This document shows, one piece after another, positions 55,970 through 63,641 of a stretch of 64,000 nucleotides of DNA (the first letter of the stretch is position 1; every line of letters begins with the position of its first letter). The DNA is from Brevundimonas vesicularis (GTDB lineage Bacteria > Pseudomonadota > Alphaproteobacteria > Caulobacterales > Caulobacteraceae). A program made the translations under genes and the position numbers. The stretch is taken from positions 1,302,001-1,366,000 of the forward strand of contig NZ_CP114278.1 of NCBI RefSeq assembly GCF_027105095.1, in the 5' to 3' direction. The notes under the pieces were generated by a model. It worked only from the letters and a program-made list of their open reading frames with translations. It ran no database searches and was not told the DNA's origin.

Positions 55970-58036
55970 ATGACCAGCACAACACTGCCGGACCATCTCC
56001 ACACCAAGTCCGAGGAGCACGATCACGGTGGCGTTCTAGGCTCCAATACGGAGCTGATCTTCGCCCTGACAAGTGGCCTTGCTCTGGGCCTTGGATTCGC
56101 CCTCGAGAAACTCGCAACGGGCCTTCCCGCTTGGATTCCCCTCGCCCTCTTCCTGATCGCCTACATCTTCGGCGGCTTTTTTACGGTGCGAGAAGCGTTC
56201 GAGAACCTCCGCCAGAAGCGCTTCGAGATCGATACCTTGATGCTCGTCGCAGCCGCAGGTGCGGCGGCGCTCGGGGCCTGGGCCGAAGGCGCTCTCCTGC
56301 TGTTTCTGTTCAGCATCGGCCACGCGCTCGAACACTACGCCATGGGCCGCGCCAAACGCGCGATCGAGGCCCTGGCCGAGCTTGCCCCCCGGACAGCCCA
56401 TGTGCGACGCGACGGGCAGGTCGTCGAATTGCCTGTCGAAGATTTGGTCGTCGGCGACACCGTGGTGGTGCGTCCAAACGAACGACTGCCCGCTGATGGC
56501 TTTGTCGTGGTCGGCACCACAAGCATCAACCAAGCCCCCGTGACCGGCGAAAGCATGCCTGTCGACAAGCAGCCCGTCGCGGACCCCGAGGCGGCGCGGG
56601 CGAGACCGGCCCAGGTCGGATCGCCGTCTCTCGTCTTCGCGGGCACCATCAATGGCTCAGGCGCCATCGAGATTGAGACGACCCGCACATCGAGCGACAC
56701 CACCCTGGCCAAGGTGGTTCGGATGGTGAGTGAGGCCGAGACGCAGAAGTCGCCGACCCAGCGCTTCACGGACAGGTTCGAACGCATCTTCGTGCCTGTG
56801 GTGCTGGCGCTCGCCTTTGTCCTGCTGTTCGCCTGGGTCGTCGTCGATGAGCCGTTCCGCGACAGCTTCTATCGCGCCATGGCCGTGCTGGTCGCCGCGA
56901 GTCCTTGCGCGCTCGCCATCGCCACCCCGAGCGCCGTCCTCTCGGGCGTCGCCCGTGCGGCGCGCGCCGGTGTCCTGATCAAGGGCGGCGCGCCGTTGGA
57001 GAACCTCGGCTCGCTCAACGCCATCGCCTTCGACAAGACCGGCACCCTGACCGAGGGACGGCCGCGGATCACCGACGTCATGACGGTGCGCGGGACGAAG
57101 GAGGGCGATCTTCTGGCGGTCGCTGTGGCGGTCGAACGGCTCAGCGACCACCCGTTGGCGGAGGCCATCGCGCGCGACGGTGGCGCACGCTTGCGCGATA
57201 CGATCATCCCGGCCGCGATCGACCTCAAGAGCCTGACGGGCAAGGGCGTGACCGCCCAGCTGCACGGCGAGACGATCTGGATAGGGAAGCCGGAGATGTT
57301 CGGCGTCGACGGCGTAGCGCCGCTCGGCGACGAAACAACCTCTGTCGTCGCTCAGTTGCGACTGCAGGGGCGAACCCTGATGGTGGTGCGACGCGGCACG
57401 CGCGATCTCGGTGTCATTGGGCTTCTTGATACGCCTCGCCCAGCAGCGCGGCCGACGCTGACCGCTCTTCGCGCCCTCGGCATCGGGCGAATGATCATGA
57501 TCTCGGGCGATCACCAGAAGGCCGCACAGGCGATCGCCGGACAGGTCGGCCTGACAGAGGCTTGGGGCGACCTCATGCCCGAGGACAAGGTCGACGCCAT
57601 CAAACGCCTTCGCGCTGACGGCAAGATTGCCATGGTCGGCGACGGGGTGAACGACGCCCCGGCCATGGCCACGGCGACCGTCGGTATCGCGATGGGCGCG
57701 GCTGGCTCCGATGTTGCGCTTGAGACCGCCGACGTCGCCTTGATGTCCGACGACCTGTCGCAGCTGCCCTTCACCGTCGGTCTCAGCCGACAGACGCGGC
57801 GCATCATTCTCCAGAATCTCTACGTCAGTCTCGGAATCGTCGCCTTCCTTGTGCCGGCGACGATCCTCGGCCTTGGCATCGGCCCTGCCGTGGCGCTCCA
57901 CGAGGGGTCGACCCTGCTGGTGGTGTTCAACGCTCTGCGCCTGCTCGGCTACCGCGACCGAACGGCGCCCATCCTTCCCAGTGCAATCCCGGCCGCCCCC
58001 GTGGCCCCGCCGGCTCTCTCAAGGACATCGTCATGA
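55970..58036 (+). CDS. P1B-4-type heavy-metal P-type ATPase (CoaT/CtpD-like)
   Basis: The product has 688 residues. The phosphorylated Asp355 is in FDKTGTLTEGRP. The membrane metal motif is Ser-Pro-Cys (residues 311-313, ASPCALAIATPSAV) instead of CPC, and the last helices carry HEGSTLLVVFNALRLLGY; both mark the P1B-4 group, which exports Co, Fe or Zn. There is no CxxC N-terminal domain, only a His-rich tail (HLHTKSEEHDHGG). In this block it is the cytoplasmic efflux pump. Confidence 0.92.
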   Translation: MTSTTLPDHLHTKSEEHDHGGVLGSNTELIFALTSGLALGLGFALEKLATGLPAWIPLALFLIAYIFGGFFTVREAFENLRQKRFEIDTLMLVAAAGAAALGAWAEGALLLFLFSIGHALEHYAMGRAKRAIEALAELAPRTAHVRRDGQVVELPVEDLVVGDTVVVRPNERLPADGFVVVGTTSINQAPVTGESMPVDKQPVADPEAARARPAQVGSPSLVFAGTINGSGAIEIETTRTSSDTTLAKVVRMVSEAETQKSPTQRFTDRFERIFVPVVLALAFVLLFAWVVVDEPFRDSFYRAMAVLVAASPCALAIATPSAVLSGVARAARAGVLIKGGAPLENLGSLNAIAFDKTGTLTEGRPRITDVMTVRGTKEGDLLAVAVAVERLSDHPLAEAIARDGGARLRDTIIPAAIDLKSLTGKGVTAQLHGETIWIGKPEMFGVDGVAPLGDETTSVVAQLRLQGRTLMVVRRGTRDLGVIGLLDTPRPAARPTLTALRALGIGRMIMISGDHQKAAQAIAGQVGLTEAWGDLMPEDKVDAIKRLRADGKIAMVGDGVNDAPAMATATVGIAMGAAGSDVALETADVALMSDDLSQLPFTVGLSRQTRRIILQNLYVSLGIVAFLVPATILGLGIGPAVALHEGSTLLVVFNALRLLGYRDRTAPILPSAIPAAPVAPPALSRTSS

Positions 58037-58476
58037 AGCGTTTCGGATGGATTTCCGTCATCGCCGTCTTTCTCGCCCTGTCGGCCTTCGCCTTCGGGAT
58101 GATCTCGCGGCAAACCCGCGAGGTCCCTGCGGCGCCGTCGGCGGCTGACTCTCGCCCGAGCGACACCGAGGCAAGCCACGCTGGCGAGACCACGGACAGC
58201 CCATCGACTCGCGCCTATCGCGAGGCCAGCGCGAAGATGCACCAGGCCATGAGCATCAACTACACGGGCGACGCCGACATCGACTTCCTGCGCGGAATGA
58301 TCGCCCACCACGAGGGTGCGCTCGCAATGGCCAAGGTCGCCGTCGAGCATGGCGAAGCCCGCGACGTGCGTAATCTGGCCGATGAGATCATTGCGGCCCA
58401 GGAATCCGAAATTGTCCGGATGAGAATCCTTCTTGCGCGCCATGAGGACACGCCCGCGCCCAACGCAAGGCCCTGA
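58033..58476 (+). CDS. DUF305 (CopM-like) periplasmic metal-binding protein
   Basis: The product has 147 residues with one N-terminal membrane segment or signal anchor, then MHQAMSINYTGDADIDFLRGMIAHHEGALAMAKVAV. This is the DUF305 ferritin-like helix pair rich in Met and His. Known members bind copper or silver in the periplasm. It overlaps the ATPase stop by 4 nt, so it is likely co-expressed with the pump. Confidence 0.88.
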   Translation: MKRFGWISVIAVFLALSAFAFGMISRQTREVPAAPSAADSRPSDTEASHAGETTDSPSTRAYREASAKMHQAMSINYTGDADIDFLRGMIAHHEGALAMAKVAVEHGEARDVRNLADEIIAAQESEIVRMRILLARHEDTPAPNARP

Positions 58477-58479
58477 CGC

Positions 58480-58902
58480 ATGGCCGGCAAACGCTTCACC
58501 GTGCGCGGCCGGAGCATTCGTTGGCGGGAAGGCCGCTATCGCCAACGAGGTAGGCGGCGGCTCCAGGCGCGCCCGCTGAAGCCACGGCCCGTGCTCGATA
58601 CGCTCGTCGCCATCGGGGTCAGCCTGTTCGCAGGAGGCCTGGTCTTCTGCATGGCCCTTCTGCTGCTGGGCGCACACAAGGTGCCGCTGCATTTTGGTTA
58701 CGGGGCCATTCTGGGCGGCGTGATCGGCTGCTCGTTTGTGTTTGGACCCCGCGATAGGCCCGGACTGATGGTCGTCGGAGGCTTGGTCGTCGTTTGGGTT
58801 TTGGGAACGGCCGTCCTCTACGCTTCGCGAGACCAGATCGTCCTGCGTCCACATGAGCACCGCAGCGCCGCCGCCAAGTCTGCGCCACGGAAGGCTGACT
58901 GA
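58480..58902 (+). CDS. Hypothetical membrane protein
   Basis: The product has 140 residues. A strongly basic N-terminus (KRFTVRGRSIRWREGRYRQRGRRRLQ) precedes two or three hydrophobic segments (about residues 43-66, 70-85, 95-115). No family is recognised. It is packed 3 nt after the DUF305 gene and directly abuts the acyltransferase gene. Confidence 0.65.
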   Translation: MAGKRFTVRGRSIRWREGRYRQRGRRRLQARPLKPRPVLDTLVAIGVSLFAGGLVFCMALLLLGAHKVPLHFGYGAILGGVIGCSFVFGPRDRPGLMVVGGLVVVWVLGTAVLYASRDQIVLRPHEHRSAAAKSAPRKAD

Positions 58903-60108
58903 ATGCCCGAAGCCGCGCTGACCGAGCCATCGCCTCGCCCCGTCCGGATCGCGCGCGGCGGCTGGCTGGACGCGCTGCGTTTTATCGTAGGGGCGCTGAT
59001 CATCCTCTACCATTTCCGCGAGGCCGCGCCTGTGCCTCTCGGACAACTGCATCCAGTCTTCGAGCGCGGCTATCTGCTCACCGACTTCTTCATCATCGAC
59101 TCCGGCTATGTCCTGGCCCGCATCTACGGTGATCGCCTCGCGTCCGGACAGGCCTCGCTGCGCGCCTATGCGCGCCAGCGCCTGCTGCGGGTCATTCCGG
59201 CCCACCTGGCGGTCAGCCTCGTCCTGGTGCTGCTCGTCGGCGGCGCCGCCCTGGCCGGGATCGCGCCCAGCAATCCGCGCTGGTTCGACTGGTCGCAGCT
59301 GCCGGCCCAGGTGCTGCTGCTCCAGGCCTGGGGCGTGCCGGGCGGGCAGGGGTGGAACGCCCCGACCTGGACGCTCTCGGCCCTGATTGCCTGCTACCTC
59401 CTGCTGCCCTGGATCTGCCGGGCCCTGTGGCGCTGGCCGCCGATCGCTGTCGTGATCGGCGCGGCCCTCCTCGTCGTCGTCGCCGATGTCGCGGCCTCGC
59501 TCTGGCTCGGGGATCCGATCTACCGCCTGCCGATGCGCCACGGCATTCTCCGCGCCATGCCGCTCTTCCTGCTCGGAGTCGCGGCGGCCTTCTACGGTTC
59601 GCGGGTCTGTGTCGCGCCGCACCGGGCCAGGGCGATCGGCCTCGCCGCCGCCTTCGCGCTCGTGGGGCTGCAGGCCTTCGGCGCCTTCAGCCTGGTGTCG
59701 CTCGGCCTGATGACCGTGATCATCTGGGCCGCCGGCGCCGTGCCGGTGCGCAGTCCTTCACGGCTGATCGAGCATCTGGCCCTAATGTCGTTCTCGATGT
59801 TCCTCACGAATGAGGTGAGCCGCATCGTCTGGTTCGGCCTGCTCGACGCCCTTGGACAGGAGGCGTGGTCGTCCGGCGTTCGCTGGGTCCTGTGGGCGAT
59901 CGGCTTGGTCGGGGCGTTCGTGGCCGCCGCCGTGTTTCGCTACGGCTTCGACCGACCGGTCCAGACCTGGCTTAGTCCGTCCCGACGGGGGGGGGGGGGG
60001 ACCCGAATGTCGGCCGCCGCCACGGAACGGGCCGTGGAATTGGGCGGCCCCGGCGTCGCCGCGCCCGGGCGCCCGGGCCAGGCCGCCATCGACCCGCCCC
60101 GGGCTTGA
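58903..60108 (+). CDS. Acyltransferase 3 family membrane protein with a G14 tract
   Basis: The product has 401 residues with about ten membrane segments. GGWLDALRFIVGALIILYHFREAAP carries the His/Arg-type active-site region of the OatA/OafB acyltransferase 3 family, and LTDFFIIDSGYVLARIYGDRL follows. It would O-acylate a cell-surface sugar or lipid. A run of 14 G (59987-60000) lies after the last helix, so slippage would change only the C-terminal tail of about 40 residues. It ends 22 nt before the predicted prophage end. Confidence 0.87.
   Translation: MPEAALTEPSPRPVRIARGGWLDALRFIVGALIILYHFREAAPVPLGQLHPVFERGYLLTDFFIIDSGYVLARIYGDRLASGQASLRAYARQRLLRVIPAHLAVSLVLVLLVGGAALAGIAPSNPRWFDWSQLPAQVLLLQAWGVPGGQGWNAPTWTLSALIACYLLLPWICRALWRWPPIAVVIGAALLVVVADVAASLWLGDPIYRLPMRHGILRAMPLFLLGVAAAFYGSRVCVAPHRARAIGLAAAFALVGLQAFGAFSLVSLGLMTVIIWAAGAVPVRSPSRLIEHLALMSFSMFLTNEVSRIVWFGLLDALGQEAWSSGVRWVLWAIGLVGAFVAAAVFRYGFDRPVQTWLSPSRRGGGGTRMSAAATERAVELGGPGVAAPGRPGQAAIDPPRA
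59987..60000 (+). repeat. Homopolymer run of 14 G
   Basis: Fourteen consecutive G are read as Arg-Gly-Gly-Gly-Gly in the acyltransferase C-terminus. The length is far above chance even at this GC content. It may be a slippage site or a sequencing or assembly artefact. Confidence 0.9.
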
Positions 60109-60222
60109 TCAGGGGCGCGGCTCAGTGCTTGTTAGGGGACATTAGAAACTAGAAGGGCGGGATACGGCGGCATCGGCGTGGACTGCGTGGGATGAAACCC
60201 AAGCTCCATAGGGTTCAGACCA

Positions 60223-60320
60223 AAAAAATTCGTCGGCGGTCAGCGGCGAGCACGTGTCTAACAAGATGGTTGATTTAGACACCGACCGACCACTTGATCC
60301 TAGAAAAAATTCGTCGGCGG
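60223..60320. repeat. 17-bp direct repeat in the prophage end
   Basis: AAAAAATTCGTCGGCGG occurs at 60223-60239 and identically at 60304-60320, 81 bp apart. An A-tract followed by a GC box would suit a bent-DNA transposase or IHF-type site. Confidence 0.8.
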
Positions 60321-60496
60321 GCGCGGCGGCGTTCAAGTCCTCAAAGCGCCCTTAGATGACGATGTGAGGGCCGTCTGAAGGCCCTTAAGCCCGGCGTGGC
60401 GGGACCGGCGCGATCCTTAGTGATCCGAGGGGCGGCGTCGGACGGTGGTTGATGGGGCGAGGACACCGCGTCGCGGCGTCTGGTTCGGGCCGGTCG

Positions 60497-60520
60497 AACT
60501 GGGACCAGGCGGTCCCAGTT
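60497..60520 (-). terminator. Hairpin downstream of the leftward prophage genes
   Basis: A perfect 10-bp stem (AACTGGGACC, loop AGGC, GGTCCCAGTT) lies 53 nt after the last leftward gene. No T-run follows on the minus strand, so termination strength is uncertain. Confidence 0.45.
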
Positions 60521-60572
60521 TGCTGAAAACCGGGTGAGGCCCGCCGTCGCTGGGTTTGACGGCCGAACGGGA

Positions 60573-60860
60573 TCAGGTGGGCGGCGTCGGAAGTGGGACC
60601 GCTTTTTCGCCCGGCGCCGGCACCTGGTCGCCGACATAGAATCGGCCCTGCTGCACATACATCTCGAACCAGACATCGCCCCCATAGAAGCGCGGGAGGT
60701 CGGCGCGCGGGACGAAACGGCCCAGCCGGCCGAAGTGGATCTTGACCTTGGGAACCTCGCCCTCGGCGACGACATGAACGGCGATGTCGGTCACGCGGAC
60801 GGGCCATCCCCGCTTGCCGTCAGGAATGCCGAGCCTGATCGGGGACGGCTTAGCGCTCAT
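60573..60860 (-). CDS. Hypothetical phage protein
   Basis: The product has 95 residues from the ATG at 60860. It is soluble, beta-rich (VRVTDIAVHVVAEGEVPKVKIHFGRLGRF) and ends in a Pro-rich tail. No family is recognised. It overlaps the upstream gene by 11 nt and is the last of the leftward set. Confidence 0.55.
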   Translation of the reverse strand: MSAKPSPIRLGIPDGKRGWPVRVTDIAVHVVAEGEVPKVKIHFGRLGRFVPRADLPRFYGGDVWFEMYVQQGRFYVGDQVPAPGEKAVPLPTPPT

Positions 60861-61041
60861 CGTCGGGCGTCGGGTCGAGGGTCGCCAGGACGGCGGCGTC
60901 ATCCTCGGCGACCAGGCATGTCAGGGCGCCGCCAAGAAAGATGCGCGTCATGCCATCGTCGGTCGCCGCGAAGGCCTGAACTCTCGCCGCCCGAATATGG
61001 ATCGGCAGGCCGGTTTCCGGCTGGGTGAAGCGGACAAACAT
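60850..61041 (-). CDS. Small hypothetical phage protein
   Basis: The product has 63 residues, beginning MFVRFTQPETGLPIHI and including VQAFAATDDGMTRIFLGGALTCLVAEDDAAVLATLD. The pattern resembles short FlbD-like or phage antirepressor-like peptides but is not assigned. Its ATG overlaps the lipoprotein stop (TGATG). Confidence 0.5.
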   Translation of the reverse strand: MFVRFTQPETGLPIHIRAARVQAFAATDDGMTRIFLGGALTCLVAEDDAAVLATLDPTPDDER

Positions 61042-61466
61042 CAGGGACGGATCGACCGCGTGATCTGGTCCGCTCGTTCACGGGCCTGGGCGAGGTCAGT
61101 CGGGGAGAGCCGCTCACATTGGATGCGATACATGCCGTCGTCGTCATAGGTTGACGTGTCCGGCCGGTTGGCGATTGCGACGATCCGCCAAGCGCAGCCC
61201 GCAACCGCATCCTGCACGATCCACGGCGCGTCATTTGTGAACGCCTCGGAGACGTTGCGCTGGGCTTGGTAGTCGCCGGCCATCGCCTTAGTCATCTCTT
61301 CCGGCAAGGTGGCGTGATCGTATTCGCAGGCTCGACCAGGGTCGGGGGTCGGGCATGGCTTCAGCGCGACCGCTCCTGAAAGGCCGACACCTTGTGTTGA
61401 GGTCGGCGCCTCCCCGCATGCCGAGAGCAGCAACGCCGACGCGAGTAGGTTGCGGATGGGAGCCAT
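61041..61466 (-). CDS. Phage-encoded lipoprotein, hypothetical
   Basis: The product has 141 residues from the ATG at 61466. A signal sequence ends in the lipobox LSAC (Cys at residue 16); the mature part has four more Cys, probably in disulfides. Placed between a repressor and the prophage end, it may be a lysogenic-conversion gene, for example superinfection exclusion at the envelope. That role is inference. Confidence 0.6.
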   Translation of the reverse strand: MAPIRNLLASALLLSACGEAPTSTQGVGLSGAVALKPCPTPDPGRACEYDHATLPEEMTKAMAGDYQAQRNVSEAFTNDAPWIVQDAVAGCAWRIVAIANRPDTSTYDDDGMYRIQCERLSPTDLAQARERADQITRSIRP

Positions 61467-61479
61467 TAGAAGGCCGCCT

Positions 61480-62151
61480 CTAGTAGATATTGAAGCCGCC
61501 GAGGGCGCGGCCCAGGATGGCAAAATGTTCGAGGTCTTGACCCTGTAGAACCTCGGGTTCGTAACGCGGGTTTTCCGAAATCACCTCGATACCGTCAACG
61601 CCAAGCCTCCGAAGGCGTTTGATGCGAAGCTCGTCGCCAAGGCGGAAGGCGAAAACGCCCTCACGCAGGCGGGTGTCGCGGGTATCGACCAAGACGTTGC
61701 TCTCATCAGAGATCAGCGGTTCCATGCTGTCGCCCTCGGCCATGACGAAGCGCAGGCCTTCAGCGTTCGTCATACCCATGATTAGCAGCATGTCTCGCGT
61801 CATCGGCACCACTCCGATCTGTTGCGCCAGGTCGGTGATGGAGCCTGCGCCGGCCGCCAAGCGAACGTCGAGCAGCGGAATATCCACATAGCCGAATGGC
61901 CCAGAGTTCGGCTTGCCCACGCCGGTCGCAAGCCATTCCAGGCTCACCCCCAGCACCTTCGCAATACGGGCAAGCTTGAAAGCTCCCGGCTCGCTTCGTC
62001 CCTTCAGGAGCTGGCTGAACCCGCTGAGGGACATATCCGAACGCTTGGCGACCAGCGTCTGAGGCACGACGCCCATAGCTGATCGCAGCCGATCCGCGAA
62101 ATCGGAATACGGCCCCGCAATATCGTCATCAACCACGTTGACCGACTCCAT
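61480..62151 (-). CDS. CI-like phage repressor (HTH plus S24 autoprotease domain)
   Basis: The product has 223 residues. The N-terminal XRE-type HTH (residues 17-75) includes VAKRSDMSLSGFSQLLKGRSEPGAFKLARIAKVLGVSLEWLATG. After a linker with a candidate cleavage site Ala100-Gly101 comes the S24 domain with catalytic Ser142 (AEGDSMEPL) and Lys178 (DELRIKRL). It should hold the prophage silent and be cleaved after DNA damage. A 14-bp dyad lies just upstream of its start, suggesting autoregulation. Confidence 0.9.
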   Translation of the reverse strand: MESVNVVDDDIAGPYSDFADRLRSAMGVVPQTLVAKRSDMSLSGFSQLLKGRSEPGAFKLARIAKVLGVSLEWLATGVGKPNSGPFGYVDIPLLDVRLAAGAGSITDLAQQIGVVPMTRDMLLIMGMTNAEGLRFVMAEGDSMEPLISDESNVLVDTRDTRLREGVFAFRLGDELRIKRLRRLGVDGIEVISENPRYEPEVLQGQDLEHFAILGRALGGFNIY

Positions 62152-62155
62152 ATAC

Positions 62156-62169
62156 CGGATTAGTGTCCG
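62156..62169. promoter_or_regulatory. Candidate repressor operator 1
   Basis: CGGATTAGTGTCCG is a dyad (CGGA/TCCG arms) in the divergent region between the repressor and the Ner-like gene. The sequence after it (to 62189) also resembles that after operator 2, with 18 of 28 positions matching over 62162-62189 and 62428-62455. Confidence 0.6.
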
Positions 62170-62207
62170 TTAAAACGTAGATACCTACGACGTAACGGAT
62201 TGCGCTA

Positions 62208-62477
62208 ATGCATCGCGAAGAAATCAAGTGTGAACTCCGAAAGCGATATGGCTCCCTTGCCGCGTTTTCTGAGCGCGTGGGCCTCCCGCGCGGCTTGGTC
62301 AGTGATGCTTTGAGGGGACGCAGTTCGTCCCGCGCCGAGGCAGCGATCGCCGCTGCTTTGAACTTGCCGATCCATAAGGTCTTCCCGAGGCGCTACGGCT
62401 TCAATGATTCGTCCCTGAAAGCGGACAATAGTCCGCTACAGCGTAGATCGCATCGTCTAACTGCGGAGGCGCGTTAG
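62208..62477 (+). CDS. Ner-like DNA-binding protein
   Basis: The product has 89 residues. IKCELRKRYGSLAAFSERVGLPRGLVSDALRGRSSSRAEAAIAAALNLPIHKVFPRRY fits the Ner/Nlp family pattern (ELRKR-SLA, HTH, then IA-ALG-P--I-P-RY). In Mu, Ner damps the early and repressor promoters during lytic growth. Divergent placement from the CI-like repressor is the Mu arrangement. Operator 2 lies inside its 3' part. Confidence 0.85.
   Translation: MHREEIKCELRKRYGSLAAFSERVGLPRGLVSDALRGRSSSRAEAAIAAALNLPIHKVFPRRYGFNDSSLKADNSPLQRRSHRLTAEAR
62422..62435. promoter_or_regulatory. Candidate repressor operator 2
   Basis: CGGACAATAGTCCG matches the reverse complement of operator 1 (CGGACACTAATCCG) at 12 of 14 positions. 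It is 45 nt upstream of the ParB-domain gene and inside the Ner-like coding region. Confidence 0.6.
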
Positions 62478-62479
62478 AC

Positions 62480-63373
62480 ATGGCGCGCGGTGATGAAACG
62501 CCGATGACGGCCCCAGCCGCCATCATGATCGACCCGCCCGCCGTTCGTTCGGTGGTCAGGGTCAAGATCGACCAGATCGACGCCAGCGAGCGGCTTCGCG
62601 AAATCAGCGAGGCCCACGCCCAGGTGATCGCGGCCTCCATGCTGGAGCATGAGAAGGCCGGCGGTCGTCGTCAGCTCCAGGCGGTCGAACTGGTCCAGCG
62701 GGGCGATGGCTATCGGCTGGTCTATGGCGCGCACCGTCTGCGCGCTCACCAGATCAATGGCTGGGACGAAATCGACGCCGAGATCGTGACGTTGACAGAC
62801 GCCGGGCTGCGTCTGCGCGAGATCGACGAAAACCTGATCCGTCACGAGCTGACGGCGCTTGATCGTGCGCGGTTCCTGTCAGAACGGAAGCGCCTGTTCG
62901 AGGCGCTAAATCCGGCTGCAAAACGCGGCGGCGACCGGCGTTCGGACCAAACTGCCAACGTGGCAGTTTGGTCGTTCAGCGCCGACATCGCCGAGAAGAC
63001 AGGGCTTTCCGAGCGCACCGTGTTTCGTGCCGTGGCGCTGATCGAGAACCTCGCCCCTGCCGCAATCGCCCGACTGCGCGACACGCCGCTGGCGTCGAAC
63101 CAGGCGGCTTTGGAGGCCTTGTCGAAACAACCCCACGAGCGGCAGTTGGCGGCGCTGGACCAACTGTTCGCGGCCGAGAACCCGGCCCCGTCGGTCAACG
63201 CCGCCTTCGACCGCCTGGACGGCAAGGTCGTGAAGCCTGCCGCCGAGCTGAAGGTGTCGAAACTGATCGACCAACTTGGCCGTCTGGGCGCGCGCGAGTG
63301 GGACGAGGTGCTGGAGCACATGGCCAAGGCCGATCGCTCGCGTCGTTTCGAGATCGTGGAGAAGGCCCGATGA
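62480..63373 (+). CDS. ParB-domain phage early protein
   Basis: The product has 297 residues. The ParB/Spo0J N-terminal domain is clear: IDQIDASERLREISEAHAQVIAASM, RLVYGAHRLRAHQINGWDEIDAEIV (box II GxHR) and IDENLIRHELTALDRARFL. It is followed by a helix-turn-helix part (EKTGLSERTVFRAVALIENL). ParB-like proteins occur in the early region of Mu-like phages of alphaproteobacteria, where the role is unclear. The TAG/TGA spacing links it to neighbours on both sides. Confidence 0.88.
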   Translation: MARGDETPMTAPAAIMIDPPAVRSVVRVKIDQIDASERLREISEAHAQVIAASMLEHEKAGGRRQLQAVELVQRGDGYRLVYGAHRLRAHQINGWDEIDAEIVTLTDAGLRLREIDENLIRHELTALDRARFLSERKRLFEALNPAAKRGGDRRSDQTANVAVWSFSADIAEKTGLSERTVFRAVALIENLAPAAIARLRDTPLASNQAALEALSKQPHERQLAALDQLFAAENPAPSVNAAFDRLDGKVVKPAAELKVSKLIDQLGRLGAREWDEVLEHMAKADRSRRFEIVEKAR

Positions 63374-63582
63374 ACGTCCTGCGCATCGAATACGATCTGC
63401 CGCTCGACAACCAAGGCCGCGATGCAGCCCTGATCGGCGTCAATCGGGACGGCGAAATGCGCTGGACCATCGAAGCCGGTCGCGATCACGACGGCCCCCT
63501 GACGCAGGTCGATGATCTTTCGACCGACCAGATGAGAGCCATCGCCGCCGCCCTGTCGCGCTTTCAGGACGGCCTGCTGTGA
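63370..63582 (+). CDS. Small hypothetical phage protein
   Basis: The product has 70 residues (MNVLRIEYDLPLDNQGRDAALIG...). Its ATG overlaps the ParB-gene stop by 4 nt. It appears soluble and acidic; no family is recognised. Confidence 0.6.
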   Translation: MNVLRIEYDLPLDNQGRDAALIGVNRDGEMRWTIEAGRDHDGPLTQVDDLSTDQMRAIAAALSRFQDGLL

Positions 63583-63641
63583 TCCTCGCCATCCTCCACG
63601 CCATCATCCTGCGCCTGACGGGCAAGGAGCGCCTGCTTTGA
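63579..63641 (+). CDS. Possible 20-residue hydrophobic peptide
   Basis: A GTG inside the preceding stop (GTGA) opens 20 codons, VILAILHAIILRLTGKERLL, and ends in a TTGA overlap with the next start. Overlaps on both ends and the amphipathic hydrophobic sequence favour real translation, at least as a coupling peptide. Confidence 0.4.
   Translation: MILAILHAIILRLTGKERLL

Larger units (their letters stand above)
35762..60129. mobile_element. Probable integrated genomic island carrying heavy-metal resistance
   Basis: Directly after guaA come a tyrosine recombinase and an AlpA-type regulator, then truncated and frameshifted genes and a large metal-resistance block, ending where the Mu-like prophage begins. 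The left edge is placed at the guaA stop. No second copy of the guaA 3' end was found by eye in the window, so the right edge and the single-island idea are uncertain. It may be several insertions side by side. Confidence 0.6.
60109..60572. other. Noncoding left end of the prophage
   Basis: No credible gene is seen in 464 nt. The AT-richer stretch 60128-60320 holds the repeats expected of a transposase-binding end: CTTGTTAG at 60128-60135 and inverted as part of GTGTCTAACAAG at 60254-60265; GTGTCTAA/TTAGACAC at 60254-60261 and 60275-60282; and a 17-bp direct repeat. Confidence 0.55.

Noticed and set aside
60142..60336. 64-codon minus-strand frame in the prophage end
   Set aside because: It simply reads through the two 17-bp repeats (hence a repeated ADEFF) and has no start or ribosome-site support.
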